Origin: Aquila chrysaetos chrysaetos
Taxonomy: Eukaryota; Chordata; Aves; Accipitriformes; Accipitridae
Direction of reading: 5' to 3'
Length of the DNA: 64,000 nucleotides
Assembly (NCBI RefSeq): GCF_900496995.4
Contig: NC_044014.1
Location: forward strand, 23,520,234 to 23,584,233
The translations under genes and the position numbers were made by a program. This document shows, in pieces, positions 13,331 through 24,985 of the stretch; position 1 is the first letter of the stretch, and each line of letters opens with the position of its first letter. Under the pieces are notes generated by a model. The model was not told where the DNA came from and searched no databases. It saw only the letters and a program-made list of their open reading frames with translations.

Positions 13331-15944
13331 CAGGAAACTGAGGCATGGTGTTCAGTACTGTTCAGCGCCCTGAACTCAGACCATTAACAGCCATCTCCAG
13401 TCACTGGTGGGAGAACTGGAAAGGCACTCGTGGATGCTTGAGAAGGCCCTGCGGAGCGGGACTCCTCTTCACTTGGGAGCAGCAGCAGGTAGCCCTTTAC
13501 TTACAACAATATATAATACAGCTCCAGTCTTTCAGAACAACCGTAAGTTACTAAGCAAGAAGATTAATAATATGTAAAGGAAATATTAAAGTCCATCATG
13601 AGAAAGAGACAGGGTTACCATCTTCACCTATCACCCAAATCTAACCAAATCAAAAAGTGTTTTTTAAGTGATCCTAGACTTACTGTAACCTCTATCCACT
13701 TAATTTAACGCCTGGTTTTCCCAACCAGAACAGACAGGCTCATAGCCTGGAGCTATATCAGAATGAAACCCAGATTAGCTGCAGTTTTAATTCCTCAAAC
13801 TAAAGCCTACAGAGTAACTCTGGTACCAAAGAGCAGTTGCTGGGCTGCTCTACACAACACAGACTACCTGAGGCCATAGGAATGCCCGTACCCTGTTTTG
13901 GGGAAGCACGAGCTATTTGCTGCCATGCAAATCTCAGGTGAGGTGAATATTGCAAGGACAGATGCAGGTGATTACTAGAGTAGAATAAAATTGGAAACTG
14001 AGAGTGAAGATCCTGCCCAGATATCAACCACAATGCTTGTCTTTATGTCCAAGCATCTGCATGCTCACAGAGACCGCAACTTTTAAAATTAAAGGAATTT
14101 ATGCCAGCATAACCGAGGAAGACCTAACCTTAGGTCTCATTTTAAATGTTTTAACTGTGCTACTAATTATTGAGTCAAATCATCAAGTTTGAGTCTCACC
14201 CTAAATGGCTGCAGCAGAGAAATCTAGAACCAAACCCAAACTTTAAGTTTCTAAGGCTTAATGTCAGCCTCGATTTTCTGTTAAATTAAGACAATAATTT
14301 CAGTCCCAAATTAATTAAGTTAATAAAAAGGCTTGAAATTGAGCCTATCTTCAAGCTTCCCAGTTTTACTAAAAAAATTTCTCAACTTGAATTTGCAGTT
14401 AAGATGCATGGCATCTCTTTTACTTTTGTTTCAGGATGTTCATTTGGGGAAATTTAACAGGCAAGAAATGCCTATCTGAGAATGGAATCAATCAGGAATG
14501 CAGCTGCAACAGAAGGAATTTCAGCAGGCCACAAAAGAGAAAGAGAGGAAAAAAAGAAAACCCTGCTACAAGAATAGTCCAGCAAAATGCAACTGTAGTG
14601 AGTTTGGGCTGCTTCCCAGTATTCCAGAGGGAATTCTGCTATTTGCTGAGTTCAGTGAATGTAATCTAGTGCCGAAGGAAAACCAGAAAAAAAAAAAAAT
14701 TGCCGCTGCTTTCACCATTTTCTCAGTTCTGCTTCATATGAGAAAGCATACAAAAGACAGAGAAATTATTGTATTACTGTGAAAGCGGACAGAAACTTGC
14801 AAAGCAGATGTTCTCAGCACACATAAGAGGGACTGATTAGGCATTGAATAAAACTATACAACCAGGATAAAAAAAAAAAAGTCACTCAGCAAGCAGAGAT
14901 GAATCAAGAAATAGGGGGCTCAAAAAGCAGCTTAGAAACAACATCTGTAGTGATAAGTAAATCTCAGTTCGTTATACAGTAAAAGGGAACCAATATTTTC
15001 CACTACACATCATACACAATACCATTTGAGCTACTTTCCTCCAAGAATCTCAGTATGCAACTTTAGGGAATTTATAAATCATTCAGAAGAGATATAAACA
15101 GTTAACAGGAAATGTAAAATGAAGTAATTCAAACAGAATCTACCTCCAAAACCAACAGATACTCCACAAGTTATTTATAGCAGAAAACGTAGAAGAGATT
15201 GGAAAGGTCTTAAATCTTCTGAGGTTTTAAATACTTACTTCTTGCAGCCAAAATCACATCAGTTGAATATCCAGGAAAATTTTAAAAAGCTTGCATTAAG
15301 GAGCTTAACTAGCTGAGAACATGATGTAGCCTTTCCTTTGGACCGTCCAGCCATAAGCATTTACTCATTCAACAGAAGCACAGAGTGTGATACTGTAGCA
15401 CAGCCTTTTACATAGGGATGCCAAGGAGTTGGGGGGAGGGAGGGGAAAGCCCTTCCCCAAAGGTTCAGCCCACTCATTAAAATACAGAGTGGAAACAGCT
15501 GCTATAGAAAGGAAGACGATGTCCAGGCAGTTTTTGATTAAGTTTCTTAGATGTAAAAAGGTTTTATTCTGGAATCTCAGTAAGAAAAACAATTTTTCTT
15601 CTGAATTTCATTCTTCCTCTGCATTGCTCCTAAAGAAACTAGCTCTAACTCAGCTCAGAAATAAGTATAGCATAGTGGATAGTCAGCTCTCCATTTTCAA
15701 AATCATTACATCTCACTAGGGGAAAACAGATCCCTAAAAGATCTTCCCTGTAAGGACTAGTACAAGTATTTGTGTGCTTTATAACGCTTACATCAAACGT
15801 AATGTAATACTCAATTCATCTCGAATGACTGCCCACCAAGAAGTCCCAAGCAAACAAAAAATACTATCTCATGAATAGGAACATTTAGAATTGATAGCAT
15901 GCCTCTTACAGATTATCACCTCAAAGTTAAAACTAGATAAGGAA
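13331..15944. other. Noncoding stretch with purine-rich tracts
   Basis: No gene is supported. A good acceptor (TTTTACTTTTGTTTCAG, ending 14433) precedes purine-rich sequence open in two frames at once (14436-14782), which is a compositional effect. A G-run at 15430-15446 (G6, A, G3, A, G4) is quadruplex-prone. Short A-runs lie at 14689-14699 and 14869-14880. Confidence 0.5.
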
Positions 15945-16350
15945 TAGAGGAGGGTGGTAAGAACAATGAAAGCTCCTCAACTGTTTATTGACATGGAGAC
16001 ACTGAAAAAATGAGGATTCTTCAGTCTGAGAAAGTGTGGGCAGAAAGGAGATGAGAGCGTGCTATTAAATTGTGAAAGGCACCAATAACACTAATCTGGG
16101 AACGTGGCTCATTCCTGCTGGTAACACAAGAACTAAGAGGCACTGAAAGAAATCTTCAGGCAGAAGTTTTAAAACAAACAAAAGGAAGTACTTTTTCACA
16201 TTATATGTAATTGGATTGCAGAGCTCATTGCCCCAGGATCTTGTGGAGTTCCACTGTGTGAGCAAGCTCAAAAAATGAAATTCAAAAAAATGAAAGAACA
16301 ATCCTAAGCTAAAACTCTTAGCTTGGGAAGTTACTAAACACAAGTTACTA
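15945..16350 (+). repeat. CR1 LINE 3' fragment
   Basis: This is the clearest LINE in the window. Ordered landmarks on the plus strand are ATTCTTCAGTCTGAGAAAG; GTAACACAAGAACTAAGAGGCACTG; GGCAGAAGTTTTAAAACAAACAAAAGGAAG; and GCAGAGCTCATTGCCCCAGGATCTTGTGGAG. They follow the end of the reverse transcriptase region and the 3' UTR of sauropsid CR1. It carries many substitutions and no usable frame. The terminal short tandem repeat typical of CR1 is not visible, so the 3' end is probably lost or decayed. Confidence 0.78.
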
Positions 16351-16489
16351 GAAGGTGCGGATATCTCAGGTGAAGTAGCAATTTGTATTTGCCCTCTACA
16401 TTAACCCTTCCCCTAGACCTGTGACTCTGACCACTACCAGAGCAGCAGACTGCATTAGAAGGATCTTTGAGCCACAACTGTGCCCGTTC

Positions 16490-16690
16490 TTATACTCCCA
16501 TTTACATAATTTTCACAACAGTCCTTAATGAGAAATTGTCTGTATTATTAGGTCCATTTGACAGATGGGGAATTAACTATGTACATTAAGGCCCAAAGCA
16601 GCACAGCTCTTTGGAAATTTTGACTCGTAACCACAATTTGACAGTTAAGCACTACCCTTAAAAGTCATCCTGAAGTGACTTTGTACTTTC
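16490..16690 (-). repeat. MIR/CORE-SINE fragment
   Basis: TTACATAATTTTCACAACAGTCC, then GTATTATTAGGTCCATTTGACAGATGGGG, then AAGGCCCAAAGCAGCACAGCTC follow the reverse-complement MIR layout: 3' tail, 'CCCATTTTACAGATGGGGAAACTGAGGC', 'AAGGTCACACAGC'. Confidence 0.64.
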
Positions 16691-19600
16691 CAAGGGCAGC
16701 ATCTGAGGTGGCCTGCCTTTCAAATCCCTGCACTTGTGACTCTTCCCTGCTCACTCCAGTATAAATACTTCCATGAACAAAGTTATTCACCAGCAGTTTT
16801 TCCATAATGATTTCAGCAGCTATTACTCCCATTTTCTGCTCTCTCTCCCTTTGCCTACAGTTACAAAAACTAATGCATTCTGATAGTGAAATCCTATTGT
16901 AGCAAAGCTATTTTAAATGCATATGTGCTTTTATATTTTGTCAAATAATATTTTTCAGTTTTTCAATGTAAGGCAAGCAGACAATCACTGGATAATGGCT
17001 GTTCGTATAGCAGCAACTAGCAAATACTTTGTGCAATCAAGGTTGTGTTTTGTTTTGTTTTGTTTTTTTTAATAAGAGGCATACTTTAAAAATACCCTTG
17101 TAGTGGCCAAGCATTCACTGTGTGGTAAAAGGCGTAATTGCCCACTGGCCCTGCTGGTTCAACAGCTGGTCTTAATTAATATTGAGAAACAAGATACTTT
17201 TATGCAAAATAAGCAAGTTGACTTGAGATCCTTTTCAGATCTGGTCTGAGAAAAGCAGCCACAAACTCTGCTTCCCTTCTCTGCTCCTAATTTTAAACAG
17301 GGGCTTCCTAGCTGTTTGTCTGTCTTCGTGTGTTTGATGTTTCCTGGAGGCCTGCAAAGGCATGCAAAATATTTTAGTTCAGGGCCTTTATATGATAGTA
17401 ATAGGAAATAGATGTCTCCCTTAAAGAGATGGGTTAGTACAGAAAAAGAGATTATCTGAATGACAGCAAAGTCTTAAGTGTTTATTTCAAAGGGAAAGAA
17501 AGGACAGATAAATATTTACTGCTTTCCATCCACATCATAGAATACAGATGCTGCCTATTTTTGGTTACTTCTTGTCCAAGTAATCCAGGTTAAGGTCTGG
17601 TACTGTTCTCTTTGTCAGGATTTTTCTTCATATTAAAAAGAAAATTCTGATGCCATCTTTGCCAGATAGTTCATTTAAGCTGCAGAAGAGCCTCACAAAG
17701 AGAAAGCTGGTTTCTAAATCCTGGGCTGGTCAAGCCCTTTATGTGTGGTCACCAGGAACTAGCAAATTGCAGACTTTTTGGTCTACCTTGGAAAACACAG
17801 GTTTCCTGTGCAAGACTTCACACCTGCATTGAAATAGCCTTTTGGAAAAATTCTGAGTGTTTCATGCTAACAGGCTGAAAAATGGTGAAAACACAAATGT
17901 AAACAAGGCTTTGCTTCTTACTCCTATTCCCTCTCTCAGTTCACCCAACGTGAAGAGTACATGCCATCCCCTCCCCAGCAGAGCAGGGCATGATAGAACA
18001 AGAACAGATGTTCTCTTTCCTCCTGCACAGGCCCTGATCAATAATCTTCAGGTCCTGATCTTTGATCCATTCATGGCAGCAAACTGTGATCCCAAGTCTC
18101 CCTCACCACTGTTTCTGACAGATCCACCTTCCTCTCTTTCACTTTACCATGTACCTACTGCTAGAGAACCAGCAGAATTAAAAATAACTTTGGGACAATT
18201 CGCCTTTCTTAGATGCAGTCTTACTTTCCCTTCTTCAAGGCTTGACTAAAACCGATGAGCTCTCTTCCTCGTCCCTTCTTTGCCTCTTTTAATTAAAAGT
18301 TGCATTGTAAATCAAGAGGAATCAAGAGGGCCTTAGAGGAAATCTCATTATCTTCATTTGGTTGCAACTACACCTCTTACGTCAGAAGACATTAAGGAAA
18401 TTACAGATGGAGTAACTCATGTCGGTGCAATGCAGTAGAATGCTGGTTATCGAAACAACAGCCAAGGTGCAATCAGATACTCTGTTCAGTAGATGAATGA
18501 GAGATCAATACACTGATGGGACATGTTCTGGGATGCTTCTGTGTCCACAGGCACTCCTCTTTGTACAGCAACTCCATCAAAATCTCCTAAAATAAGCAGA
18601 CTTGTGACAATTCCATGCTGGATAGGAAGTCCCTTAGGTGTTACAGAGGGAGATGGTGATTCAATAAATGATGTTTTCCTCTGAACAAGTGCCTTAGCAC
18701 AAAGCCTTCAAACACAAGTGTTTTTACAGATCAGGAAAGTCACTATCATGTCTGAAGGTGCAACTGGATAGCTTTCAGCATGCCCAGTTGATGAGAGTTA
18801 CACCTGCATTATGCGCTGAAACAGCGTAACAATTTATTGCAGCAACTGCAACCCAACAAGATTTTCTGTGCAGTCCCTCAGAGTTTTCATCTTGTCTCAT
18901 TTTAAAAAAACCTTTTTTTTAATGTAATAAATCAGGTTTGGGGTATCAGTGAGTTTCTCCCAATTCCGTTTCCTCCTTACCCACTTTTCCATTGGATGGA
19001 CCAAAGACATGAAAAAGAAAGGAGAACAAAGGTATTTAAGTTAGGGAAGGAGAAACAGAAAGGATAGGAGAACAATTTTTCAAGGAAAGGAAGGGATTTC
19101 AAAGCTGAAAAGTGAAAAACCTTTTGTCCCATTCTGAAAACGTAATGCAGATAATCCTGCCATTAAAACTTAAGATCTTCTTTTGCCACATTTTGTTTTA
19201 CAGTTTTCATCAGCAATTGTTTCTTTCTGGAAACATTCATAATTATTTCAAATTCAATATTGAGAGGGAGAGGGGAGTTGCAATATAAATGGACTGGATG
19301 GCTAAATGTACCAAAACGATGACCTTTCAGCTTTTGGTTCTGGAATGGCAGGCACTGTATTACTAGTGATGCTATTATCTTTGGAAAATTCACAGTGATT
19401 TTATTAATACTCAGATTATTAACTTTGGCTTTAGACCACTGTTTCTATGACATAATCAGGGGGATCATGGGATCTTTCCTAAATTCTGCCACATTTGACT
19501 TTTTCAGGCCATTTTTACAGTCTACCTTGAAAAACTGCCTTTGTGTTTTCACAAAGATCACTGAAAAGCTGCCAGTGGACAACATCTATCCTAATTGGTC

Positions 19601-20394
19601 TCTCATCACAAAACCCTGAAAGGTAATAAAAGGCTACTGCTCCTTAACTAGCATCTGCAAGCGAATCAGTGGGCCTCAGAAATCAGACATAACCCTAGAT
19701 TTTAAGTGCAGTACTTTTCAATAAGCTCTCAATTCCCACTTTTAGCCTAACACGTACTAATAAATACCTCAGCAACGCTATCTTTTAAAAAAATAAGCAG
19801 TTTCTCAACAGAGACCAGCAAGTTGCCCATGCACAGCATTCTTCATGACCATGGAAGATAAGGGTCATTTTGACAGGTCATGACAAACTGCCATGCTTAC
19901 ACTGAAGTCCCATAGGATATTTTAATACCCACCCTGAGCACTGAAGGCTTAAATTTCTCAGGATCCATTAAAAAAATGCACACGCTTTATGGAACCAAAC
20001 TGAGATTGACCTAACTCAGAAATCTGACAGGCTGAAGCAACATGATCAAGCATCAGAGATGCTGAGCAGAATCTCAACAGTCTCAATCTGTTCTTTGGAT
20101 TGTGAAGCCTCTCCCTTGCAGCTACCTTCTCCACCCACCCTGAAAACACTCCACTTTGGGAGTGGCTTTTCTCACTGGGGAAGCGAAACTTACTTTTAAT
20201 GTGGTTCATGGAAAGTTTTGTTGGTTTTCTTTCTCCAGCCCACCTAGTCTGGAAAAAAATATTAGTCCCAACCAAAACCCAGTATAATAACTCCGTCCAT
20301 CTGTGGACAGTTCTTTTCAACTTGCAAGGAAGCAATCCCACAATTGCAATTTCTTGTGGCTCATTATGGGAATGGTGGTGTAGCACAACCACAG
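16691..20394. other. Noncoding stretch
   Basis: A strong isolated acceptor-like tract ends at 16860 (GCTCTCTCTCCCTTTGCCTACAG), but no open frame or good donor follows. A (TTTTG)n tract lies at 17045-17070. The longest frames, 130 codons plus (17857-18249) and 144 codons minus (19958-20392), show no domain. An inverted repeat at 18001-18014 is described separately. Confidence 0.5.
18001..18014. promoter_or_regulatory. AGAACA-N2-TGTTCT inverted repeat
   Basis: AGAACAGATGTTCT has two perfect steroid-receptor half sites (AGAACA and TGTTCT) separated by 2 bp. The classical glucocorticoid/androgen/progesterone element has a 3-bp spacer, so function is uncertain. A second copy of the same arrangement lies at 32332-32345. 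Confidence 0.25.
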
Positions 20395-20500
20395 AAAGAG
20401 CTGTACTGTAATGGTTTGAGCATAGTTATTGTAGAGCACTTTGAGATCCTTTCATCCCAAAAAAGGTTTTATGAAAACAGGGATTAGATAAATTCTAGGG
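20395..20500 (+). repeat. MIR/CORE-SINE 3' fragment
   Basis: TTATTGTAGAGCACTTTGAGATCCTTTCATC followed by AAAGGTTTTATGAAAAC matches the sauropsid MIR-type end 'TTGTAAAGTGCTTTGAGATCCTT...GATGAAAGGCGCTATATAA'. The upstream body is barely recognisable. Confidence 0.58.
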
Positions 20501-21657
20501 CAATTGTTGTCTCTAAGCATAGAAAGGACTTCCCATAAATTCAAAGGGTAATAGAGACAGTTGGATACATAGGATGAATCTTATTCCAGCTTGTCTTTAA
20601 TGGTATACCATGGGATACAGAAACTGAGCTGTGGAGTATAAACAGTATAACCCCAAGGAATAAAAAATGAATTTATTTCTGACCCAAAGTCTGCTATCAA
20701 TAACATGAATCCTGTTATTGCTTTCAATGGGCTTTGGATCAGTCTCCTGTGAGCAACATGAAAAGGATATGAAGTCAGACAACCAGAGAAACAAGGACAG
20801 TGTAATTTCAGCGATGTAGGGGAAAAAAAATTACTTTCCAGAAAAAAGGACCTGGGAGATGCCACAGTTGATCAGATTGCTGATTTACATAATCCAAAAG
20901 CCTTTATCAGTACCAGAAGCCTCAGGGTCACAAACAAGAAACCAATCAGCAATTCTGGGAAAGCTGCAGCTGGGCATCCCTCCTGTTTGAGAAGACACAA
21001 AGCAGCTTCCCCAGGTCAGTGAGGCACCATTTTGTCTTTGCTGGGTAAGTTTTTAGCCAGATTCGTTCTCAGTTTACCTGATCATGTCCCATCAACACAA
21101 GAGCTAACACAAGGTAAGGGTGAAGTTGGGGTAGGGGTAGAGAGGGGCGTACTCTTTCAGCAACAGCCAGGACTTGGATCAATTTACAACAGTCATGAAA
21201 CCACAGCTCCATAGAAGAACTTAAAGTTCTTTTACAGTTTAGTGCAACGAAGTAAAAGCTAAAAGAACAAATCAGGTTCAGGTAAACCAGGTATTTGGGA
21301 ACAAGTATGATTGTCTGTATTTCCAGAGCAATGCACCTGTCACTTCTGAAGACCTACAACCAAACGTCTGAATTTACTCTTAAGTGCTCTGCTTGAGGTC
21401 ACCTAAAGAACCTGTGGCACAGGAAAAAGCAGAGTCTGGAAGCCCTAACATAGCACCTTCCCTCTTTGGCTGGCTTAATGTTCTCCAGACAGCTCATTTC
21501 CCTCCTGATTATAGGGTGGTATCTCCCCCTCCATGAAGGGCACACCATTTCTGATAAATTATTCTGTATGTTGACCACCTATGCTGCTTTCAGCACAAGT
21601 CCAAAGCACCCTGTTCCTTTCCCTGAGCTGGGTCCAGGTTAAAGGTAGTGTACTTAC
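20501..21657. other. Noncoding stretch
   Basis: TTTCAATGGGCTTTGGATCAG (20720-20740) matches the 'CTTCAATGGGCTTTGGATCAGG' phrase of an old dispersed repeat. Donor-like sites occur at 21045 (TGG|GTAAGT) and 21113 (AAG|GTAAGG), but both lack a convincing acceptor. No gene is supported. Confidence 0.5.
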
Positions 21658-21687
21658 CCAGAGACACTCCAAATTTTCACTTTCAGT
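21658..21687 (-). other. Candidate 30-nt microexon
   Basis: On the minus strand the acceptor GAGACACCTCTCTAG is followed by 30 nt (ten codons, TESENLECLW in one frame) and a strong donor, TGG|GTAAGTAC. The length is a multiple of three and within the range of neuronal microexons. Such a short open frame carries almost no statistical weight, and no flanking exon is identified. Confidence 0.15.
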
Positions 21688-22685
21688 CTAGAGAGGTGTC
21701 TCAGCCACAGAGTTGCAAGTCTGGGTCCTCCCTGTGTCTCTTGGATTTGGCTGAAGCCTTATCACTAGCTCTGCCTCCTCTTCCCTACTGTTTCTCAGTG
21801 CAGTCCTGGTGGTCCCCTGCATGCAGCACAGCTGCTTCTCCCTCTCTCTTGCTGAAGCTTATTTCTAAAATGCATCCTTGGAGCAGATGTTTCCCATGTG
21901 TTTCACTCTCTATCTTCTTCCCCACCCCCACTTGTTCCAATGCAAGTAACAATTTATCTCCTTGATCTTTCAGATCCAATCCTAAAATAGTGCAAGCATC
22001 CCTTAATCAACCTGCCCAGCTTGGTTCTGGGGCAGGCAAAAAACAGCAGTCTCTGGGTTTTCCCCTATGATAATACATGGGGAGGAGAAAACAAGAAGGT
22101 TTAACCTTGGCACAGCCTTTGGTTTCCATTTCACCTTCAGACTATCAGCTTTGGCTTTGGTATTTTTTAGTTTTCCTCCAGGGATGAACTTTTATTTCTT
22201 GGAAATATTTTGTTAAGCAGGATTAATATCTGCATAATTTGCCACTTTCACTTCTGCCTCATCCCCCTGTTTTCTAGCTGCCACTGAAGTCTTATTTACA
22301 GATATAAATCTTAAGTTTATAGATACTTCACAGGTCCCCTCCCCCTTCTCTGTGACATTTCTCTCTGCAGCTGTCTTTCCTTGGCACCAGTGCCTGCAGT
22401 GGCAGTAGGCTTTTATACAAATTACCTTTGCTCTGCTTCATGTTTCCAAAATTGGTTTCAATATCAGGCCAATTCAAGCCAGTTTCACAAGCTTATGTTA
22501 TCTGTAGATCAAACCTAAAAGGAACACATTCCAGCTGGACTCGTACTGTAACCCCAATTTTAGGGTACTACAACTTCTGCTTGCTCATATGTAGAGATAA
22601 GGTTTGTGGGGAGAGGGACGGGTGCAGCGCTTCCATCCCCTCCTGTGCAATATTATGTTTCTTTGAGCAGGCCTACTCTCTTTAG

Positions 22686-22774
22686 GCCAAGCCCTGAACA
22701 CTGTCATCAGTCTACAAAAGGAGCACGTAACCACACGCCGCAGGCTGGTCGGCCAGCCCTACCCCAAGGAGCGG
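22686..22774 (+). other. Candidate internal coding exon, unidentified gene
   Basis: An 89-nt segment lies between a pyrimidine-rich acceptor (CCTACTCTCTTTAG, ending 22685) and a donor CGG|GTAAGC. After two bases that complete a split codon, 29 codons stay open to the donor, beginning QALNTVISLQKEHVTTRR and ending PKER. Third positions are G or C in 22 of 29 codons, far above the AT-rich surroundings, and the segment has several CpGs, rare elsewhere here. Entry is phase 1 and exit phase 0. I do not recognise the protein. The peptide is basic, without transmembrane or signal character. If real, the gene is on the plus strand and its other exons are mostly outside the window or unseen. Alternative: a chance GC-rich patch. 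Confidence 0.35.
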
Positions 22775-23489
22775 GTAAGCATCAGACTATGAAGTGCTAG
22801 CAGCAGCCAATAGATCAGATCAGCAGAAGAACCCAAGCACCCAGAAACCTGAAACTAGAAACTGAAGTCATGCAGATTTTGCCCAAATCAGGGTCAAAGC
22901 CCTCTGGATGGAGGCTTACACAGAAACAGTCCACAAAGTACTTGTCAACAGGGATTTCATTCTTTAAAATCCTGATTCTGGTCTCAGTCCTGAGCAGGGA
23001 GTACCCAGTAGCTGTGCTGTTGCTCTGTGTCCTGCAGCCATGGTACTTGTCACACTGCAGAACTGCTCACAAATGGACTTAAGCTGGCAGAGTCGACAGG
23101 CAGGACAGACAGCGTCACTGGCCCCCTCACTTCGCTGGCAACTGTGTCAGAGAACAAAAGCTAGTGACAGGACGTCCTTTTTCTGACAGCATTACTCCTG
23201 AATTTGCTGTCTCTGTGCAAGTAGCTCTCCAGCGTGTGATTTCCCACATTCCGTGAGTGCTCCGATAAAAATTGCTGCATTCAGCCAAATGTTTAGTAAT
23301 GTCTCTGCTATCTGTACATTAAAAATGACTGTGGGGATGAGGGAAAGCAAAGAGAAGTGTAATGGTCTGAGAACATTAAGTGCAGTGCTGGGAAAAGAAA
23401 AATTTGGCTTTCCAAATCCCACATGCAGATTTGTTGCAAGGACAAAATGGGCACATAGGCACTAAAAAGCCCTAAGCAAAGACCTTAAT
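22775..23489. other. Noncoding stretch
   Basis: After the candidate exon the sequence stays slightly GC-rich to about 23200, with scattered CpGs (for example 23091-23095 GTCGA). I found no further acceptor and donor pair around an open frame. Two overlapping antiparallel frames of 76 and 70 codons at 23192-23465 have no recognisable content. Confidence 0.5.
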
Positions 23490-23600
23490 TTCATTTCCAG
23501 CCTTACCCAGAGTCTCTCTCCAGGACTTGAGCTGAGTCACTTCATCTTCTGGTGTTTCATAAACAGGCAAAAGTTTACATTAATGCTACATATGTCAAGG
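23490..23600 (+). repeat. MIR/CORE-SINE fragment
   Basis: GAGCTGAGTCACTTCATCTTCTGGTGTTTCATAAACAGG follows the MIR core 'GGGCAAGTCACTTCACTTCTCTGTGCCTCAGTTTC'. On the minus strand it supplies CACCAG and TGG|GTAAGG sites around an open 42-nt segment, a pattern known for exonised MIRs, but nothing shows it is used. Confidence 0.48.
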
Positions 23601-23988
23601 TTGTATACTCAGAGTCATTCACTATACTTGCACTATGCCCAGATCTCAGATGAAACCTCAAGGCACCACAAAACAAAATTGGCAGAAACCTGCATAATTT
23701 TGTAGCACTGCCATGAAATTATTTTTATGAACTACTAAGAACTTGCACTCATTAGTTTTAATAGGCGAAAAGCTTCCCAGCAGTATGGGCAAGACTGAAT
23801 GTACTTGAGTGATGAATCTGGCTGTGTCAAAATTGCTGTGGATCCCTGCTGCTCCCAATGCTGCCAACAGACAGAAAGAAGCAAAAGTAGCAACTGATGC
23901 CACTTCTTGCACAACACCAACTATCTCACTGTTTCATGTACTCTTTCTCTTCAACAGTTTTGGTTTTCCAGACCAGAGAGGACCTCAC

Positions 23989-24034
23989 TTTTTTTTTTTT
24001 TTTTAGGGCTATCTAGTGCCCTAGATAGCTTTGG
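23989..24034. repeat. T16 tract next to a perfect 9-bp hairpin
   Basis: Sixteen T (23989-24004) are followed by GCTATCTAG (24008-24016), a TGCC loop, and CTAGATAGC (24021-24029). The stem is perfect and extends a few pairs with G-T wobbles. On the minus strand this is a stem-loop followed by a poly-A tract. Confidence 0.8.
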
Positions 24035-24859
24035 TCAGAGTCAGTCCCAGATAATAATATCACTAGTTCTCTCTTCCTATACAGTCCACGAGACTTATAG
24101 ATTTACTGAGATTCCATTTGGCTGGAAGGTCATTATGCAGTGTTTCCTGTAGTTTCCTGTAGTTCCCATATAGGACACATTCCAGGCAACAGATAAAAAC
24201 ATCTGTACCACCCTCTGTTTTTAAATTCCTTGACACTGCTGTAAAAAAAAGGAAAGGGAAATCTGCGAGAAGCCTCAAGAATTCAGTATTAACCTAGAGA
24301 AAAGAAATTTAGTTCTGGAAGCATCAAATCAATAAAAGAAGCTTCCCAGGTGGAGCACAGAGGGGGCAAGCACAGAGCTCTGAAGCCCAATAGGTAATGA
24401 AGGAACATTTGCATTTTAATCAGGGCAGACCAAAGAAACCATACTTACTGCTTTTCGAGACAGAGACTTCTGCAGACTTTATTCTGCTGGTATGCAGAAA
24501 ATGTTAGTAGAAAGACACCCAAAGTGTCTCATCCTCAAAATCTGCAAGATGCTTTCAATCAGATCTGGATACTGAAGCCATCTCTGCTTGAATGTTAAAA
24601 AGTGGCAAGAGAGAATTCTATCCATTCCCGGCCATTTCATATTCAAGCTTATCTCATAGCTAACAATTTCTTTTCCATTCTTTACTACCTCCTAAACTTG
24701 TTATATTGCTTCAATTCCTATTTTCACTCTTTTTACACCTTCTGATTTGTTAGTTTCTAGACCTGCAAATCCCGTTCTCCAGTCACCATCTTCTCAGAAA
24801 TCACTTTTCCTTCAAACATTTCTCACCCTTCCTCCTACAAGCAGCTGTGCTGTATGTCA

Positions 24860-24985
24860 TCATCTAGGCATGATTTAGACTGGAGGCTCTATAGAGCAAA
24901 GAACAGGTCTTACTTATGTTTGTGAATCCTTGTCTAACTTTATGCTGCTGTATAAATGTTTAATAGGTACTAATGCCTTTGCTGG
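24860..24985 (+). repeat. L2-like LINE 3' tail
   Basis: TTTAGACTGGAGGCTCTATAGAGCAAAGAACAGGTCTTAC, then GCTGCTGTATAAATGTTTAATAGG, follow the L2 3' end order 'TAGACTGTAAGCTCCATGAGGGCAGGGAC ... CAATAAATGTTTG'. It is diverged and noncoding. Confidence 0.6.

Noticed and set aside
14436..14782. Two overlapping plus-strand Lys/Arg-rich frames after a good acceptor
   Set aside because: Purine-rich DNA lacks stops in several frames, and no donor of quality was found.
16842..16860. Very strong acceptor-like pyrimidine tract
   Set aside because: Followed by stops in all frames, with no donor nearby.
17857..18249. 130-codon Pro/Ser/Leu-rich plus-strand frame
   Set aside because: Reflects a C/T-rich patch; nothing recognisable.
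19958..20392. 144-codon minus-strand open frame, the longest in the window
   Set aside because: No recognisable domain, no good splice borders. A frame this long is expected somewhere in 64 kb of AT-rich DNA.
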